DNA of 64,000 nucleotides from Tubiluchus corallicola (lineage: Eukaryota; Priapulida; Priapulimorpha; Priapulimorphida; Tubiluchidae): contig JAQGDQ010000210.1 of assembly GCA_030141605.1 (NCBI GenBank), positions 320,553-384,552 of the forward strand, in the 5' to 3' direction. Below the pieces are notes generated by a model that saw only the letters and a program-made list of their open reading frames with translations, was not told where the DNA came from and made no database searches. The position numbers and the translations under genes are program-made. This document shows positions 62,307 to 64,000 of the stretch, piece by piece (the stretch's first letter is position 1; each line of letters begins with the position of its first letter).

Positions 62307-62345
62307 ATGAAGCATTTAGCCGTTCTTCTGTTAATATGCATCGCA
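62307..62345 (+). CDS. Signal-peptide exon of a third secreted-protein gene (partial)
   Basis: MKHLAVLLLICIA is encoded in 13 codons followed at once by GTAAGT. A pyrimidine-rich TTTGTTTTTCAG precedes the exon at 62302, four bases before ATG. The layout (short exon, only the hydrophobic signal, phase 0 donor) matches the start exon of the GY-rich gene (MKGAAKVCFLVLICAL). I found no downstream coding exon before 64000: the intron contains an RTE tail, a family C copy and CT repeats. The mature product is unknown. Confidence 0.55.
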
Positions 62346-62404
62346 GTAAGTATTAATTCCTCTTTGTTATCGAAATGGTTTAAACGGCAGTTAATAAAAA
62401 ACAG

Positions 62405-62815
62405 TGGTTCTTGCATCTTCTTCTTCCCAGCTTTTCCCTATTCGGGGTCGCCGCTGTGAATGAGTCTTCTCCACGCATTCCTGTTGTTGACCATCTCTTC
62501 ATTTATGTCTGCCCTTCCCACAAGATCTTCACCGACTCTTCCTTTCAGGTGTCCATATCATCGCAATCTTGCGAGGCTTCCACTACTTTCACTGTTCCTC
62601 TGATATTATTTTTTCTAATTTTATCTCATCTTGTTATTCCCACCATTCATCTCAACATCGTCATCTCCACCACACCCATTTTCTTCTCTTTGGTCTTCTT
62701 TAGAGAAGCTGCTTCCAGCCCATAGATTAGAGCGGGTCTGACCACTTCTTTGTGGACTTTCCCTTTAAGTCTCACCGACTCATTCCCGCACAGACTCAAA
62801 CAGTGGGTCTTGCAT
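62405..62815 (-). mobile_element. RTE-like LINE 3' end
   Basis: The minus strand reads KGKVHKEVVRPALIYGLEAA, then KKTKEKKMGVVEMTMLR, stops, RGTVKVVEASQDCDDM and finally SGDPE-like sequence before GGAAAAGCTGGGAAGAAGAA, the usual end of such RTE elements. Several stops; inactive. Inserted in the presumed intron of the third gene. Confidence 0.82.
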
Positions 62816-62934
62816 AAAAGGGAAGAAAAGAAAATTCTAAAGTATATCCGAAAGAACTTTCAAAGTTATATTACTTAGCATTTATCTTGCCTGTTTTGAA
62901 AGACTTGCGTAATTGAAATTTTTTTTTAACAATT

Positions 62935-63315
62935 TAAAATGTTCGCGCCATCAGGTAAAACGCCACTGCATCGCCATCCCAGTGTGCACCACTGGTTCAC
63001 CAAAAAACTCACTATTGATCTTATTTCAATATAAAGTAATTTAATAAACTTGATTAATTAAATCTTACACTTTTACTCAGTTAGTGAAGAGTGTGCTACG
63101 AATGCTTTGATTATTTTTTCAAACTTCCTTCAAACGACTTACCGTTAAAATGGCTGCACCTAACGGTCATTGCGGGAGTTTAAATTTACAAGTTCTATGC
63201 AGCAACACTTTTAACACAAGCTCTATATGCAATAAGACAGCGTGTAAGTAATATAAAATTTCAAGACTAACTTTTTAAGCTTCGTTTAGAAAGAGTGTTT
63301 TCTTGTGCTTCAGAT
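62935..63315 (-). mobile_element. Dispersed repeat family C, inverted partial copy
   Basis: The reverse complement begins CTGAAGCACAAGAAAACACT and follows 29383 onwards through AAACTCCCGCAATGACCGTT and GAACCAGTGGTGCACACTGG. Confidence 0.7.
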
Positions 63316-63798
63316 TTAGCTTTTAGGATAATACATAACCTTTTTACTGGGGTTTGGTAGTATTAAAATAATCAGTAATGGTAACGGTTTATTACATCAA
63401 AGTATAGCCGAAACAATGAAGAATCTTTCTGAATTTATTGTTAAAGTCTTACCCTTCTCACACAACCCGCAATCTTGGGGGATAGACAGCGGCTCAAAAA
63501 GTCTGAGATTACTTAATTAAAGTGAATTGATAAAAAAAGAATAGCTCGGAAATTCACCAGACCACAGCCCACATTAGATGTTTTGAAAGAACGTAAGATG
63601 ATCCGCGGAAATGTCGTTGATCAGTATTCGATGAAAACAAGCTTATGAGATACCTGCAAGCTAGCTGTGTCGTGGGATCTTGAGTTCAATCCTGATTTCT
63701 TCGAGTCGATGCTCCGATCACACTCTTCAAGATTGCAGGTTATGCAACTGTTACACTCGCGAAATTTCTGTACTAAATATTGAGGACATGATAGCTTC
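63316..63798. other. Presumed intron sequence, nothing recognised
   Basis: AT-rich; no exon with protein-like features following the 62345 donor was seen here. Confidence 0.4.
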
Positions 63799-63850
63799 TC
63801 TCTCTCATTCTCTCTCTCTCTCTCTCTCTCCCTCTCTCTCTCTCTCTCAT

Positions 63851-63909
<59 letters not shown>

Positions 63910-64000
63910 CATTCTCTCGCTCATTCTCTCGCTCATTCTCTCTCTCTCTTTCTCTCTCTCTCTCCTCTCCTCTCTCTCCCTCTCTCTCTCGCTCATTCTC
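63799..64000. repeat. CT dinucleotide microsatellite with CTCATT units
   Basis: CT repeat broken by CTCATT and CTCGCTCATT units, running off the window end. Confidence 0.96.

Noticed and set aside
62411-62725. 104-codon plus-strand frame after the third gene's first exon
   Set aside because: It is antisense to an RTE tail that is clear on the minus strand, so it is not the missing second exon.

Overview
This is an AT-rich, intron-containing, repeat-laden piece of a eukaryotic, almost certainly invertebrate metazoan, nuclear genome. Spliced genes with GT-AG introns, a TATA box, AATAAA signals, decayed LINEs of the CR1/Jockey-like and RTE-like types, many short inverted-terminal-repeat elements (MITEs), SINE-like units with 5S rRNA or tRNA-like heads, and long di-, tri- and tetranucleotide runs all point that way. 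The 5S-like sequence resembles what I recall of lophotrochozoan 5S rRNA, but this is weak evidence and I do not name a species.

Gene content is very low. I can support two complete small secreted-protein genes and the first exon of a third. (1) Plus strand, 894-977 joined to 4655-5575: a 334-residue secretory precursor. It holds a 66-residue block in tandem duplicate, each copy with a C-X8-C loop between multibasic cleavage sites, followed by an Ala/Gln/Glu-rich helical tail. (2) Minus strand, about 44905 down to 38260: a three-exon gene with a TATA box, a noncoding first exon, a 16-codon signal-peptide exon and a last exon for a Gly-Tyr-Arg-rich peptide, 83 residues in all. (3) Plus strand, 62303-62345: a 13-codon signal-peptide exon ending at a GTAAGT donor, with the rest not found or beyond the window.

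Layout. 1-325: CTA microsatellite. 326-5716: gene 1, whose 3.7 kb intron holds a 55-bp array starting exactly at the 5' splice site, a 48-bp minisatellite, an inverted-repeat element filled with a 36-bp minisatellite, and a 457-bp hAT-like MITE with an 8-bp target duplication. 5.7-15.4 kb: intergenic, with dispersed families A and B, microsatellites and a 459-bp TIR element. 15.4-16.5 kb: an 18-bp satellite. 17-31 kb: family A copies, a 5S-headed repeat, a Harbinger-like fragment joined to an RTE tail, an RT fragment and CT/GA runs. 31-37.4 kb: a duplicated block rich in CACGTG and several LINE tails. 37.5-45 kb: gene 2, with a LINE and a family C copy in its last intron. 45-61 kb: nested MITE-in-repeat and MITE-in-LINE insertions, a SINE-like unit and tetranucleotide arrays. 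61-64 kb: two fold-back elements, an orphan coding-like fragment, gene 3 exon 1, an RTE tail, a family C copy and CT repeats.

The three genes do not form a pathway I can recognise; all encode secreted products. Most of the novelty lies in gene 1, the splice-site-anchored array, the GY-rich gene, and the 5S-headed and nested repeat families.
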